Assembly: GCA_027604505.1 (NCBI GenBank)
Contig: JADIIX010000008.1
Coordinates: 1-64,000 of the forward strand
Reading direction: 5' to 3'
DNA length: 64,000 nucleotides
From: Gonapodya sp. JEL0774
Lineage: Eukaryota; Monoblepharomycota; Monoblepharidomycetes; Monoblepharidales; Gonapodyaceae
The position numbers were made by a program, and so were the translations under genes. Under the pieces are notes generated by a model. It was given only the letters and a program-made list of their open reading frames with translations, did not search any database and was not told where the DNA came from. Position 1 is the stretch's first letter. The number at the start of each line of letters is the position of its first letter. This document shows positions 21,826 through 34,219 of the stretch, piece after piece.

Positions 21826-22117
21826 CTGGACCAACGAGAAGGTGGATTGCATTAAAGAGAGATGGCAGGATTTCACCGGTCGGATCGTGAAGAGTGCCAC
21901 AAGGGAATCTCGAATCACGAAGTTGGATCTACGTACCGTCGTCCATCGGCCAGAAATTTGGGTTGCCAAGTGGGTCCTCAGAGTCAGGAACAAAGGTGGC
22001 ACAGATGGGTTCCAAACATCACTCCAAACCACGCTTGCCCAGGTCGTCCGCGATGTCGTTCGCCAATGCGAGGAACTTGTACAGGTTCGGACATCGCAGC
22101 AAACTTAGTCACAAAGC
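21826..22117 (-). pseudogene. Coding-like block with in-frame stops upstream of the CDCA7-like exon
   Basis: On the minus strand one frame reads as protein-like sequence from about 22,110 down to the CDCA7 exon (motifs NLYKFLALANDIADDLG, FVPDSEDPLGNPNFWPMDDG, LHDPTGEILPSLFNAIHLL), but it is broken by a TGA and a TAG. No phase-compatible introns remove them. It could be a decayed 5' exon, a misread intron or a chance frame. I do not recognise the domain. Confidence 0.3.
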
Positions 22118-22470
22118 ACGCAGAAAACTCTATTGTCGGGAATGCAGTCTCACCAGGTGGAAAATTGCAAATAGTTATTAGTACATACAAACCCATGCGA
22201 ACAAATTGAAGGGGCAAACAATGACCGGAAAACCCGGAAAAAGTAAGGCGGTACGGGATTTGTGTATAGTTAAGTATGCAACGACCAAACGTCGTTTTGG
22301 TCCAGCCTGCTTGTTGTAAGTTGAGGCCTCAGTCAAGTGAGGCTCGATTGCATGAAAGTGCATGACCGCATCGAGACAGCACAGAACCCTTTGGGTCAAA
22401 AAACCGCCATCAGCAGATGGGCATACTCGCCTCTGACACCCGGAGGCGAGCAGCGGAGAAGCCCCCACAG

Positions 22471-23501
22471 ATGCCCCTCCTTGCGCTGTACACAGTGTCG
22501 TGCGATCCTCTCTCCGTTTCAATCCGCATCATTGCGAAGTTGAAGGTCGTGCCCTTTTACAAGATTGTCTTGCTGCCGGATATAAAACCTGCTTGGTTCG
22601 CTCGTGGTATGCGTTTTGGGTGCACTGGGGGTGGAGCTGAGTTCTGTACCTTTTCTTGCCATGGAGGTTCGGGGAAACACTTACATGACAAAACTTGAAA
22701 TTTTGCACTCTCCAGCCTCGCCGGAAGGCAAGCTTCCACTACTTCGCATAGATGACAAGCATTTTATCGATGATGCTCTTGCCCAGATATCTTTCATCGA
22801 CAAAACTTTCGAGGATGCGAGGGTGGAGAATCGTTCTGTCTATCCTCCGCGAGTTGAACGAAGCGAGGTGAACAGATGGGCGCAGTTTGTTCAGGCACAA
22901 TTTGTTCCCAATTTCGAAAAAGTAAGCTGGCTGCGTGTCAGATGCTCCGGTTGGAGTGATCTGATGGTGGGCGGTCTTATATAGGTGCTGTTGAACGGAG
23001 GCGGCGTCATTCAGGCTCGACATCGCCCGGTGCTAAAGACGTGTTATGACATGATTCACCAACAACTCGCGACTTCCGGAGGGCCTTGGTTTTTTGGGCA
23101 GTGTTATTCCATGATTGACGCGTGAGGCTCATATCCGCCTTTCCCTCGGTCAGATGTCGGCACCGGCAAACTTTAATCCTAATATCACTGATTCATTTCA
23201 GTCTTTTAGCTCCGTTTGCCGCCCGCCGACCCATAATGATGTACCTACGCGACTGGGATGGAGTGGACTTCTCCGACACTGTGCTCCGATCATATCTTGA
23301 CATGCTCGTCACCAGTGATCTCTATCGTGAAGTTGGATATCCCGTCGACGAAATAAAGAAAAACTTCAAGGCCCGCATGACATGGTACGGTGAGCGTGTC
23401 ACGAGATCGCTGCGAACGTGATAACCGACAATGTTCTTAATCAAGGCTCCCACCTCTCTCCATGTTCCGAATGGAGCACGACTCACAACGATGGCACTTG
23501 A
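22471..23501 (+). CDS. Glutathione S-transferase-like protein
   Basis: The start at 22471 (ATGCCCCTC) gives LLALYTVSCDPLSVSIRII, the first strand and helix of a thioredoxin-fold GST N-domain. After an intron it continues with SPEGKLPLLRIDD, the conserved region that binds the glutathione gamma-glutamyl group (cis-Pro in KLPLL). A helical C-domain follows (WAQFVQAQFVPNFEK, GPWFFGQCYSMIDALLAPFAARRP). The motif around CYSMIDALLAPF matches the conserved 'sxaDxxLxp' N-capping box of GST C-domains. Four exons; the last intron (donor gtgagcg near 23391, acceptor ending 23444) gives a short tail ending in a TGA at 23499-23501. No clear catalytic Cys or Tyr can be assigned by eye, so the class (omega-like) is a guess. 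Its tail overlaps the start of the next reading frame. Confidence 0.7.
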
Positions 23502-24913
23502 GCAAACTACTAGAGACTCTCGTTACAATTTCCTCCGCGCGCAAGGACCGTACTGCGAACCTCAAACGGCTCGCAGATTTGAAGACTCACTATACACTAA
23601 TTTGCGAATTGTACGATTATCACACAACGTGTGAGAACCATGTCTTGATCCCAACATTAACAGAAATTGGCTTACGTGAGTGTTCTGAGAAAACTAGTTG
23701 TTCCTGTTGCACTATACCGTGTTTCAAGCAAATTCAACATTCAACGTTTCAAGCTCCAAAGGAATCAGAAAATGCACTATCTGAGCACGACAATCAGTAC
23801 ACATCCATTCTCGTAGATATTGATGTGTCTTTTTGGTCACAGTTTCCGAATCTCAACGGCCTTTTTCATAGTCCCTAATTCCCATTATCGACGCTGCGCT
23901 GGGAGATCTCAGCGAGTCTACGTTACAGAACCTCTACGACGCTCTGCCTGTTGTCTGCACCTCTATTAGCGACCATCTTCAATCAGAGGAAACGGAAGTT
24001 CTCGCCTGGCTCCACGAGCTGCCAGTGAGTTGAGAACGGGGAAGCTTCTTCGATAATCATTTGGCTTCAAGTTTCAACATTCTTGATGGACAACATCAGA
24101 GCACCTCTCCCGTCTTCCGACGAATCTTCGACAGCCATTCGAATCAACTTGTTCCCCTTCTTCCTTTCATTCTACGAGGTCTGAATGCGCCTCAACGAGC
24201 GCAATACGTCTATAATTTCCAGAATGTTCTGGGCTCCAGCTCTTCAGAGTATGGGCAGGTCTTGGCGTCTGTTAAATACGGAATCCCTGAACAAGATTGG
24301 TGGGATATAGTGGAACGAGTTCCTGGACTTACCGATATTGTTCGAACAGCTGAACTGGTTCCTCCGACTATGTCTCAGAGGTGAGATAGAAAGTTTGATT
24401 CTCGCAATCAGTTTATTCAAAACAAGTTGCAGCAGGTTGATAGTCCCTCCCAGACGGTCTTTTGTGACCAATTTTTCTCTGATAGACAAGGGGAAGAAAT
24501 TCGCCAGTCCCCTTCGTGCCGAGTTTTCGGGACCGCATCATCCCCATCGCAAAGCATCACCCACACTGCCACTTCTGAACAGGGGCGACACCTCTTCGTC
24601 TGATTCACAAAGCCGAGTCACTGATGTCAATTCTGCAGTCTCTGCGCAGATCGTTGCAAGTGCGGCGATCGAGCAACAAGATGGTGGCTTTTATACAACT
24701 CATCAGCCCCAGAGCGTGCGCGTGGAAGAGCACAGTGACTCTGGCCGTTTGGGTGACTTTTCTAGCGCTCTGGACTCTCTATCTAATGTGGAACTCGGAC
24801 GAACGGCAGAAAATGAAGATACCAATGTTCCCAACAATAACAATAGCACACCAATTCTCAAACGGTTCGTAATTGGTCAAGGTAGCACTATTTCCATTAA
24901 TAATAATATGTAA
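23462..24913 (+). CDS. Hemerythrin (HHE)-like helical protein with a disordered C-terminal tail
   Basis: The first exon starts MFRMEHDSQRWHLSKLLETL and contains ICELYDYHTTCENHVLIPTL. The spacing of His/Glu pairs (EHDS, YDYHTTCENHVLIP) resembles the iron-binding HxxxE pattern of hemerythrin-like domains such as those in plant BRUTUS and related fungal proteins. Later exons carry a second helical part (QSEETEVLAWLHEL, LVPLLPFILRGLNAPQRAQY, PEQDWWDIVERVPGL). The final exon, joined in phase after MSQR, encodes about 160 residues rich in Ser, Gln and Asn and ends at 24913 after INNNM. The start overlaps the end of the GST gene by 40 nt in another frame, so the real 5' end may differ, or the two may be one fused gene. 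Function (iron or oxygen sensing) is inference only. Confidence 0.5.
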
Positions 24914-25091
24914 GCCTCATAGTATTTGTATTAGTTTTGAATCCAAATTCTCCCTCCAATTGCGTCGTCCTGGTTAGGAGGACTCGTGGTGAAGCTGTGC
25001 ATGATCATGGCATGACGTGTCACAACAATACCTCGCCTTTCTATCCAACTATCAGATCATCACCTCGAAGTCGCAAGATATGAAGTGTACG

Positions 25092-28000
25092 ATGACTTTG
25101 ATCCCGTCGCCGCCGATGGAGCTTGTTCCTCTCGTTCGGACATTTAGCGTCACCTGTCCACAACTGTCGCTCCCAAACTATCATTCCATTCCATTCCGCA
25201 CTCTACTGGCATCTTCTACACCAAGTTTTAGTCCGAAAGGATCATCACATGTCTTCGTAAAGCCAGGTCTTTTGAGAGAGGCCATTTCGACTTTGGCTCC
25301 CTTCCACCCTCGTCTCTCACCACTTTCAGGTGCTTCGAAGCGTAGCTATGCCAGTGGAATACCGATGGGGGGATTTCGTATGCCGGGACAGCAGGCTCGA
25401 GAAAAGGGCGCTGCTCTGAAAGAATATGGGATCGATCTTACTCTTCTGGCATCGGAGGGGAAACTGGACCCCGTTATCGGCAGAGAAGAGGAAATTCGAA
25501 GAACTATTCAGGTTCTTAGCCGCAGAACCAAGAATAATCCTGTGCTGAGTGAGTTCGATAGTTGCTCGTGAATGTTTCCGGAATGCGCCGCTCATTGAAT
25601 CATACTCTTCTTGAATGTTTCCCATCATTCCATTGGGCTTCCGTCCGTCACAGTTGGAGAAGCTGGCGTAGGAAAGACTGCAAGTACGCGTTTCTGCACT
25701 CGTTCAGTGCATGTGGCATAGTCGATTCAAAATTCCCCTATGTTCTCACAGTTGCTGAAGGCCTCGCTCAACGGATTGTCGCTGGACAAGTTCCTGAAAG
25801 TATAAAGAATAAGCGGGTCATTGCTCTGGATCTGGGAGCTTTGGTGGCAGGCGCCAAATTCCGTGGAGAATTCGAAGAGAGGCTCAAAGCTGTGCTTTCC
25901 GATGTAACCGAAGAGCAAGGTGGGCTGATTCTTTTCATAGACGAACTCCATACCTTGTTCGGCCTCGGGAAGGCAGAGGGAAGCATGGATGCGAGTAACA
26001 TGCTCAAACCGGCATTGGCTCGAGGTCAATTAAGGTGAGATCGAGGTCTGTTTTGAGCGAGCTTATACCACCACGTTATGCACTGCCAAAGGCTCTGCAT
26101 AGGTGTTGTGGAGCCACGACTATTGATGAATATCGGAAGTATATTGAAAAGGACCCCGCACTCGCTCGGTGAGTGTCTGTGGTGGGGGTTGCAAAGCTGG
26201 AAGAAGTGTTGGCGAACTTTCTCACGACTACCACGATACAGACGATTCCAGTCGGTGATGGTGGACGAACCCACGGTTGGAGATACTATTTCTATTTTGA
26301 GAGGTCTCAAAGAACGGTATGTGAACAAGAATGCGTTTTTGCCGGTTACGTCCTAATATCTGCATCGCCAGATACGAAGTTCATCACGGTGTTCGCATAT
26401 CAGACTCTGCCATTGTGGCTGCTGCGACTCTCTCCCACCGATTTATTCAAGATCGATTCTTACCGGATAAGGCCATCGATCTCATGGATGAGGCATGCAG
26501 CCGCTTAAAGTTGCAGCAAGAATCCAAACCTGACGAACTTCAAGACCTGGATCGACAGATTCTCACCCTACAAATTGAGTTAGAGAGTTTGAAGAAGGTT
26601 TGTAGCTATATTATTCCTCAGCCAAGGGTTGTCTGACGGAACTCCCTGGATTGCTTCTTGTAGGAGACTGATGCCGCTTCCGTGGAGCGACGGGAACGTC
26701 TCGAACATGAACTTGAGAAAAAACAGCAGGATTCCGAACGGCTCAGTCAGATCTGGGAGACGGAGAGAGAAGAAATCGAAGAGATCAAGCAAATTAAGAC
26801 ACAGCTTGAACAAGCTAAGACGGAGTTGGAAATGGCACAGCGACGGGGCGATTTGCACAGAGCATCGGAACTAAAGTATGGTACTATTCCAGAGCTGGAG
26901 AGACAGCTTCCAACGGACTCGTGAGTGATCGATGAGATAATTGAATGTTGAATGCAAGATTGAGACTCGTCCACCAAATGGCAGAGATGAGGACCACCCC
27001 GAATCACTTATTCACGAGCGGGTTACTTCGGATGATATCGCGAGAGTTGTCTCCAAAGCCACCGGTATTCCCGTTCAATCGCTCATGCGTGGTGAGCGGG
27101 AAAAACTATTAAGCATGGAGCAGGCACTGAGCGAGCGGGTTGTGGGCCAAAATGAAGCTATTGCTGCGGTAAGCGAGGCTGTGCGATTGAGTAGAGCCGG
27201 ATTGCAGTCGGAGAAGAGACCGATCGCAAGCTTTATGTTCCTGGGACCCACCGGTGAGTAGTGGGGAAGGGATCGCGAATGTGACTGGCACCTGCGTGGT
27301 AATTTGCTGTTTACAAGGTGTCGGTAAAACCGAACTCTGCAAAACGATCGCGAAGTTCTTATTTGACTCGGAACAGGCGATCGTTAGAGTCGATATGTCA
27401 GAGTACATGGAGAAGTACGTGGCAGCCTCTACCTCGTACGAGGGCACCAGATTGATGTTTTCTGTTCTGCCTTGGCCCCACTTTCAGGTTCTCCACCTCT
27501 CGACTCATCGGTGCTCCGCCGTAAGCAGGAAATTTACTCTAGTTTTCACAAATTTTGATTTCGACTCACCAATGTGGCTGCATTACTCAGAGGATACGTG
27601 GGATACGATGAGGGGGGCGAGTTAACAGAAGCTGTACGTCGAAAACCATATTCGGTGATATTGCTGGATGAAATTGAGAAGGCGCACAGAGGTGAGTCTC
27701 TTTGTTTTGGTCCTCAAATCATTTGATGATCACCGTGCTTTTGTTTGCCCTCATTTCTAGATGTGTGCAACCTTCTCCTCCAAGGTGAGTACACTTTTTT
27801 GCTTCATTATGACAGCTCCATGTTCGTTACTATCAATCCGTCACTCCTTAAGTCCTGGATGAAGGAAATCTGACCGACTCGCAAGGTCGCAAAGTCGACT
27901 TTCGCAATACGCTCATAATAATGACCTCGAACTTGGGTGCCGAGGCGTTTGCACGTGATACTGCCTCAGCGAGAATGGGTGAAGTGTCTCCTGAAGTCAG

Positions 28001-28473
28001 GTCACTAGTGCTTGAAGCTGTTCGCCGTCAATTCTCACCAGAATTTGTCAACCGAATCGATGAGTTGGTCGTGTTTGTACGTCTCTGTATCGTCAATTGT
28101 TCTTGCTTGTGCTTACTTGCTTCCCCCCAATCATCACTTGACCTTCTAGAACCGGTTGAGCCGAGAATCCATCCGGGATATCGTAGATGTTCGCCTGAAA
28201 GAGCTCCAGGACCGTGTCGCAGACAGGAAACTCACTTTGGATGTGGATTCAAATGTGAAAGACTACTTGGCTCAGCACGGTTACGACCCATCCTACGGTG
28301 CACGACCACTCAACAGGATCATACAGAAGGAGCTCCTCAATCAATTAGCCAAGGAACTGATCGAAGGTAGTATTCGAAGTGGGGAGAGAGTCAAGGTGAC
28401 GGTGGGCGATGGGAGTGGGGGCCTCGTGGTGGTACGGAACCATACCCCTGATGTTGAGGTTCAGCAACGTTGA
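25092..28473 (+). CDS. HSP78: Mitochondrial Hsp78 (ClpB/Hsp104-family AAA+ disaggregase)
   Basis: A matrix disaggregase that threads aggregated proteins with Hsp70. The N-terminus (ATGs at 25092 and 25116) is basic, hydroxyl-rich and acid-free, as in a mitochondrial presequence, and the Clp N-domain is absent, as in Hsp78. Motifs: [20 protein letters not shown], Walker [10 protein letters not shown] on a tiny exon, pore loop [12 protein letters not shown] (Phe in place of the commoner Tyr), Walker [13 protein letters not shown], the long coiled middle domain (about 26,550-26,930), the second Walker [23 protein letters not shown], pore loop [15 protein letters not shown], Walker [11 protein letters not shown], sensor [10 protein letters not shown], and the C-terminal [16 protein letters not shown]. 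About twelve exons. A broken copy of the Walker B exon lies just downstream. Confidence 0.95.
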
Positions 28474-29157
28474 TCTGTGGTGTTCGTGACTCAGGAAGAT
28501 TACAAAACGGCTCTTCGTTGCATAATGTGGGCCTCAAGATAATGGGGAGACCACTTCTAACTGATCTTAATAAAGTTTTGTTCCAACAATATCATGTTCG
28601 CGCCCCACTCGACAACCCCGGCTGCCTAATGTTCCTTCTGTTCAACACCAACGATAATAATCGTTTCGCCAAGATCGTCAGTGAGTAGAATTGCGACTCG
28701 ACGAACGGTCCACAAGCACCATTGAACAGTTCGAAGACGGGATTTACATATGTATGCGCCGAGACGGGATCAGCGATGCATATTTGTAATGGTCAAAACT
28801 CGAACGACAAACACTTCCGTTGTAGCGTCTGAAAGCCGTACTTTCTTGCGTAATCGAAGAGCACGGTGGGCTGATTATTTTCATTGTGGACGGCCACATG
28901 TGTTCTAGTGGCATTCTCACCCTGCCATTCGCTCGAGGTCACTTAAGGTGAGGTCGAGATCGATATGAACTAATAACACCGATTCTGATTGTGGTTCAGA
29001 GAGCTGTCTTCGCTGTTCAGGACTCGGGACGGGGAGCACATGAAAGATAAATTCACTGGAGTTTCGGTTGTCTCGCGTACCAGTATTCATTACATGATCA
29101 TCAATGGGGTTTCGGGATATGATGCGCTTACTTCTGAATTCAACAGAGTTCCAAGTT
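28474..29157. other. 3' flank of Hsp78
   Basis: This spacer separates the 3' ends of Hsp78 (+) and the Sec14-like gene (-). It holds the Hsp78 exon remnant listed separately. Nothing else was recognised. Confidence 0.5.
28824..28965 (+). pseudogene. Decayed partial copy of an Hsp78 exon
   Basis: This stretch resembles the Walker B exon of Hsp78 at about 25,890-26,050. Shared landmarks include 'gaagagca(a/c)ggtgggctgatt' and 'ggctcgaggtca(a/c)ttaaggtgag' (first base differing). The resemblance continues past the exon-intron junction, so it was copied as DNA and not from spliced RNA. About 35-40 bp corresponding to the middle of the exon are missing, and the Walker B residues are altered (the copy reads IIFIVDG where the gene reads ILFIDEL). 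It lies in direct orientation, about 350 bp after the Hsp78 stop. Confidence 0.8.
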
Positions 29158-30787
29158 TTACTGCCACATCCTGTTCTCTCCCTCGACCATCCCAACGGCC
29201 GAATCCCCCTTCTTGTCAAACTCCAAGGAAAATGACTGTCCCGGCAAGACCGTCAATGAATAGTAAGGTGACTCTACGAACGATTTTAGACCACGGGCGT
29301 CGTGGGACCACAGTTCGCCGACTTTTTTGGAGGTGGTGCTGTGACGGGGGTCAGCGCGATATTCCCAGTAACGCTGCAGAAGGAAATGCCCGATTTTGCA
29401 GTCAGTCGCGAATTCTGTCATGCCAGCAAGCCCTCCTCGACGGTTTCGACACCGACCTTTTGAACGTTCTTTCTCAACGAATTCGAATTGTCCCACAACT
29501 CGTTCGCGACCCACTGAGCGACCTCGTCTCCCAAATGCTCCAATATCCATGGGTCTGCTGGCGCTTTTGGGCTCGCTGGTATGTCAGCGTCCACCTGCTC
29601 CACCTGCGGTGTCAGGTTAGATGTGACGAAGTGTATCTTTGCAGCCGTGGCGGCAGGGAGGACGGCCTCGACGAGGGACCAGGTGCCTGAGAAAATTGAT
29701 GGAGTGTTGAGGAGGACGCAAAGCCCCAGGCGGTCGGGGCTGAGAAATCCGGCGGTTTATTGCATTTAGGAACAGTGACAATTGGGACAGTTGGGCGACA
29801 AGCACCCACTCACAAGTGCGCCAAAAACCTCACGATGTATATCATGAGCATGGGGCTACAGTCTCTGACACCGAATCCGTCGAAGTCACATATCCACACG
29901 AACTGGCCCGGATCCACTGTGCCATCACCAATAGTCACTCCTTGCTCGGCGGCCTTGGCGTCTCGGAGTTTAGTCTTGTTGATGATGTCTTCGATGAGAC
30001 AGTACATGTGGCGAGCAGTGGAGGAGGCGTCGAACCTTGTTGAGTGGGGTAGGAGGGGTGTGGGCGTCAAAATCAGTGCACATATCCACTTGATTGAACA
30101 AGAAATACAAATAGTAAATTCTCACCTGTTTGTAGCCTGCCAAAAGTTCAAATATCCAACTGGTCTTTGATACTTATCGAACCCGACCATTCTCTGTTGT
30201 TGTCCAAAAATGGAAATATGTGTGGAGGACATCTGTTTGCCCTTGAGTGCCCCCACTCACAATAGAATGCCCCTCGGGGTCCTTCGCGCAATCCACGCAC
30301 TCGTTCACGTATGGCTTGTTCTGAGCTCGCCATTTGATGGTAGCCTGAACAGCGTCGGATGCCGATTTGGCGTCGAAATTGGTCGATCGCAGGTAGCGTG
30401 TCAAGCTACCGAAAGTCAAGCAAGGACGCGCGAATGGAATAAATCGGACACGTTATAGGATTAAAACGTGCGAACACATGCCAGCGGTCTTGTCACGGCT
30501 TCCCACGCCCGGACTCACGTCTCGTCGTCGAAGAAACCCAAAACCTTTTCGTCCTCGTCCTGTTTGACCGTCAACGAGTCTCCCAAAAGTGATTTGACAT
30601 CCGAGAGAGTTCCTTGCGGCCCGCCCTTCGCAGGCGAGCCCGGGCGTGGTGGGCTTGAGGAGAGCATTCGTAGTATGAAGGAAGCCAGAGTTTGAGTTCG
30701 AGGTTGGTTAGGTAAAAATGCGGCGGCGCTTGGTCCGTGGTCCGCCAAACAGATAAACTTTACCAAAATGCGACAAGATTTCTTCAT
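29158..30787 (-). CDS. Sec14-like CRAL-TRIO lipid-binding protein
   Basis: Sec14-type proteins carry or sense phosphatidylinositol and other lipids. The first exon (start at 30787, or a later ATG before SSSPPRPGS) is followed by the CRAL-TRIO N-terminal helices DDETLTRYLRSTNFDAKSAS and IKWRAQNKPYV. The lipid-binding domain includes VWICDFDGFGVRDCSP and the long helix MLMIYIVRFLAHLYPERLG, then KIHFVTSNLTPQVEQV. A C-terminal exon (after an acceptor near 29,390) has SPYYSLTVLPGQSFSLEFDKKG, which resembles a GOLD domain strand pair. The stop at 29158 is my best reading; the last junction uses a weak donor (GTCGGT). About seven exons. Its promoter is shared with the divergent F-box gene. Confidence 0.78.
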
Positions 30788-31520
30788 TCAGTTCTCGGAA
30801 CAAGGAGTACAAATAAACCACTTGAGCCTCAATTGGAATGTGAAGAGCTATGCCGAGCACGGTTCTGATGTGACAGCATGTTGAAAAGTCTCAGCATGCT
30901 CCGCAGTCATCAATAGAATAAAAGCGTTTTTAGATTCAACTTAATCTAATTAGTTCATTCGTTCAAGAAAGGGTCTTTACAAATACATGGTGGCTTCTGG
31001 CTGTCGTCCTAGTGCTTTCCGCCCCTGCCGTCATAATAGTTTTTACTTATCTGGCAGTATCGGTCTTACGCTCGCTCTATCCAATCTTATTATTGTGCGT
31101 GTCCTTGTGACGAATAACAAACTTGTTTGGAATTTTTGGTTTCATTTGTAGACTCAATCTCTATTCAGTGACTTGAGCTGTGTCAGAGATTCAAGCCCGA
31201 CCCCGACAGTCATAGACAGTTACAATCAGTATGCAATAACAATCGAAGCTCGGAGTAAAAGATTGAGGGATGCGACGAGTGCTCGTGTTCGTACTCCAAG
31301 GATGCACAATGTCGACAATTGACGAATACTGCATAAATCAATAGAAAGTAAGTTATTTACATGCATTCAGTACTAAGCTAGACTATATTTTGTCCACTTT
31401 TGCAAACGCCAGAAGTTTTGGTCATGCAACATAAAATAAATACTCCATCCGATAAAGAGACAAAAACAAGATCGAGAGGGAGCATAGTACGGAAATCCAC
31501 GACGAGCGCGGACGGAAAGC
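30788..31520. promoter_or_regulatory. Divergent intergenic region (Sec14-like / F-box)
   Basis: This 730-bp, AT-rich spacer lies between two divergent start codons. It has several A/T runs (for example 30,910-30,970 and 31,330-31,390). No specific binding site was identified. Confidence 0.4.
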
Positions 31521-34219
31521 TTGATGGCGATGGCGGAAGGCGAAACTGTTGCAAAGCAGCAGGCCAATCCGGCAGGTCCGAGCGAGAGCCAAGCGGGGGG
31601 ACAGAACGTTTGCGAGTCGCACAAAGGAGGACAAGAATCAGGAGAGCCGCCAGGTGTCACGCTTCAGAGCCTTCCTTACGAACTGATCATGCAAATAGCC
31701 AGCAGGGTATGTGGCGGGTGTGAGCACGGGATTGGGGCCCGAGGCGGGTTGCGATGGTGGGGAGAAGGAGCGGAAGGCATACGCGCCCGAGCTGGAAGCG
31801 CGTGTGTGGCGGGGAAAATGCCGGGCCGCCTCCATGCGGATGGTCTACAACAGTCCCATCACACGATGCCTCTGCAACACACAACGCGCAGCGCACTCGC
31901 ACACACACCGCGCCACACTCAAAGTCACAACAGCCACTTTTTGCGCCACTCCCACTCGTCTATTCTCGCGCTCGCACTTTCCTGCCGCGCACTCGCTCCT
32001 GCTGCGCTGGCTGTGCTCAACTCCACCGCTGCACCCCACTGCTTTGCCAATCTGCAAGCATTCTTGAAGGCTGCAAACTCTACAAACTCTGTAGCCACTG
32101 CGGACACCCCTCCTCGCTTCTCCCCGACCCCCCGTTCTGCCACCGCTCTATCAATCTCCCTCTCTGCTCTGGAAGCATGGTGCTTTGCCGACTCCCACCT
32201 CTCCCTCATTCTCCGCTCTTTGGCGAATCTACGAAGACTCGAACTCAATTCTGTGCCCTGCATTGACCTCTCAGGGTTTCTGATTGCGCCCTCCGCACAG
32301 CAGATCGAACGGCCAGTTGCCATATCAGCAGTTAATTGTGACACCATGACCAAGTCAAGAACACTTCTCGACTCAACAAACCTCCCGACGCACGTTGTCT
32401 CACCGCCACTTCCTCCAATCCCCGTCTACCCGCCGCTGACCCACCTGCACATCTCCTCCTCGTCCCACCGCCACATTCGCCTCGACGCCATTCACACTGC
32501 GCTCCGCGCCGTATCACCGACTCTTGTTTCCCTCTCGCTCGACCGCTTCAGAAACTTGGACCTGGTGGACGATGTGAGACCACAGCTCGAGCGTATCGCG
32601 CAGCAGCACCATCAGGCGCATGCGAGCGAACCATACCCCATCACTGTGATGACTAGGTCGGATTCAGCGTACGGGTCTGGTGATGAGGGCGAGCACAAAA
32701 CAGCGCAAAGTCCATCCTCGACCACAACGAACCTTCCTTCCCGCTCCACCCACCTTCCACCCCCTCTCCTGCCCCCACTCCCCCACCTCAAGTACCTATC
32801 CCTCTCTCACAGTCCCGCACTCTCCTCAAACGAGCTTGTCCTCTACCTTCTGGTGCATTGCCCTCTTTTAACCCATTTGAATCTGTCAGGTGGGGGAATG
32901 TTGACTGATGCCGGGGTGAAGAGGATGATCGAAGGATGGAAGACGAAAACCGAAGGAACCATCAATTGCAAAGGTCTCGAATGGGTTGGTCTCAAGGGCT
33001 GTGGTGAGTTGGAGACAATTACAGTTGTGCAATGTAAATACCCCCAAAATCTAGTTACGTGTCATAATTGTGACCCAACACACCCGCAGACCGCCTTGGC
33101 CCTTCCACTTTGGCCCTTCTATGCTCCACATTCCATTCTTCTCTCCGCCACCTGGACATGGAAGGCACAGGTGAACATGCAAAACACAGTACCAGCTCCC
33201 GGTACTTCACGTTTTCACACCACATTCTTACCTCCTCGCCTTCTCTCTTCTTACCAGCCCTCGATTCTCCATCGCTCCATGCCCTCACGCATCCGCCGCT
33301 CCCCAACCTGGTCTCGCTCTCGCTGGCGAGCATTCCTCGACTCGACAATGTATCTCTTGCTAGTCTCTCAGTCTTGCCCAGCTTGGAGATTTTAGATGTT
33401 GCTTGGTGTCCTGGATGGGGGGATGAGGTGATGCGAGATTGGGGGAAGGGTGGACAGACCAAGTTGGTGGATGTGGACGTAACTGGAACTGGCGTGACTT
33501 CGAAAGGCGTGGTGGCATTTTTGAGGGGAAGTGCGAGTGGCTACGGACACGAACAGTGGTATGAGCGAAGGAGGCGAGTGTGGATTGGTATGGAGGAGGC
33601 GGAGAGGGCGAGGGATAGGTGGGAACGGGTGGAACAAGGGCTCACAGAGCGAGACCGGCTCGATGCTGTTGATACTCTTCCTACATCACTTCCACCCCAA
33701 AGAACTGAACCGCCACATTCTTCCTCCTCGTTGAATCATCCCACAATTTATTCCGCACTTCCTACAGTGGCCGCTCCTGTGCCTGTTGCCGTTCCCACGG
33801 TCATGTCTCAGCGTGAGCTGTTGGAATCGCAACCGGTTGTGTCGGCTCCTCCTCCCGCAAATGCATCATCTCCTCCATCGTTGACTTCCTCGTCTGCCTC
33901 ACTCTCTGAACCTTCTTTTAACCCCAATCCCATTCAGTACACACCTTCCCAAACTCTCAACCCATCATCACCTGCGATCCCCCTCCTTTCCCTCTACCTC
34001 GCCCAACGCGCCTCTCGTCCTCGTCACTCACCGGTGGCGATGAGCGCGGAGAGTGATGTGGGCGTTGCTAGAATTGGAGCAGATGGCGGCGGAGACGGCG
34101 AGGAGGAGAGCGTGGAACAAGGGGATGAGGAGCATGACCTGTCATGGTACGGTGGTGCGGGATATGGTGTCGGAGATGGGGAGAGATATGATTTTGATGG
34201 GTGGGCAATGGCAGCGTGA
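31521..34219 (+). CDS. F-box and leucine-rich-repeat protein
   Basis: F-box/LRR proteins bring substrates to SCF ubiquitin ligases. The first exon ends in SLPYELIMQIASR, an F-box start; after an intron (donor gtatgtgg near 31,709, acceptor uncertain, about 31,930-31,960) the F-box continues with LALALSCRALAPAALAVL. LRR segments follow: LANLRRLELNSV, PPLTHLHISSS, PTLVSLSLDRF, LPHLKYLSLSHSPALSSNEL, CPLLTHLNLSGGGMLTDAGV, then after the intron 33004-33089 (in phase) LRHLDMEG, LPNLVSLSLASIPRLDNVSL and LPSLEILDVAWCPGWGDEV. The last 220 residues are low-complexity, rich in Pro and Ser then acidic, and end at 34219. The leucine repeat pattern is clear. The partner protein is unknown. Confidence 0.8.
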
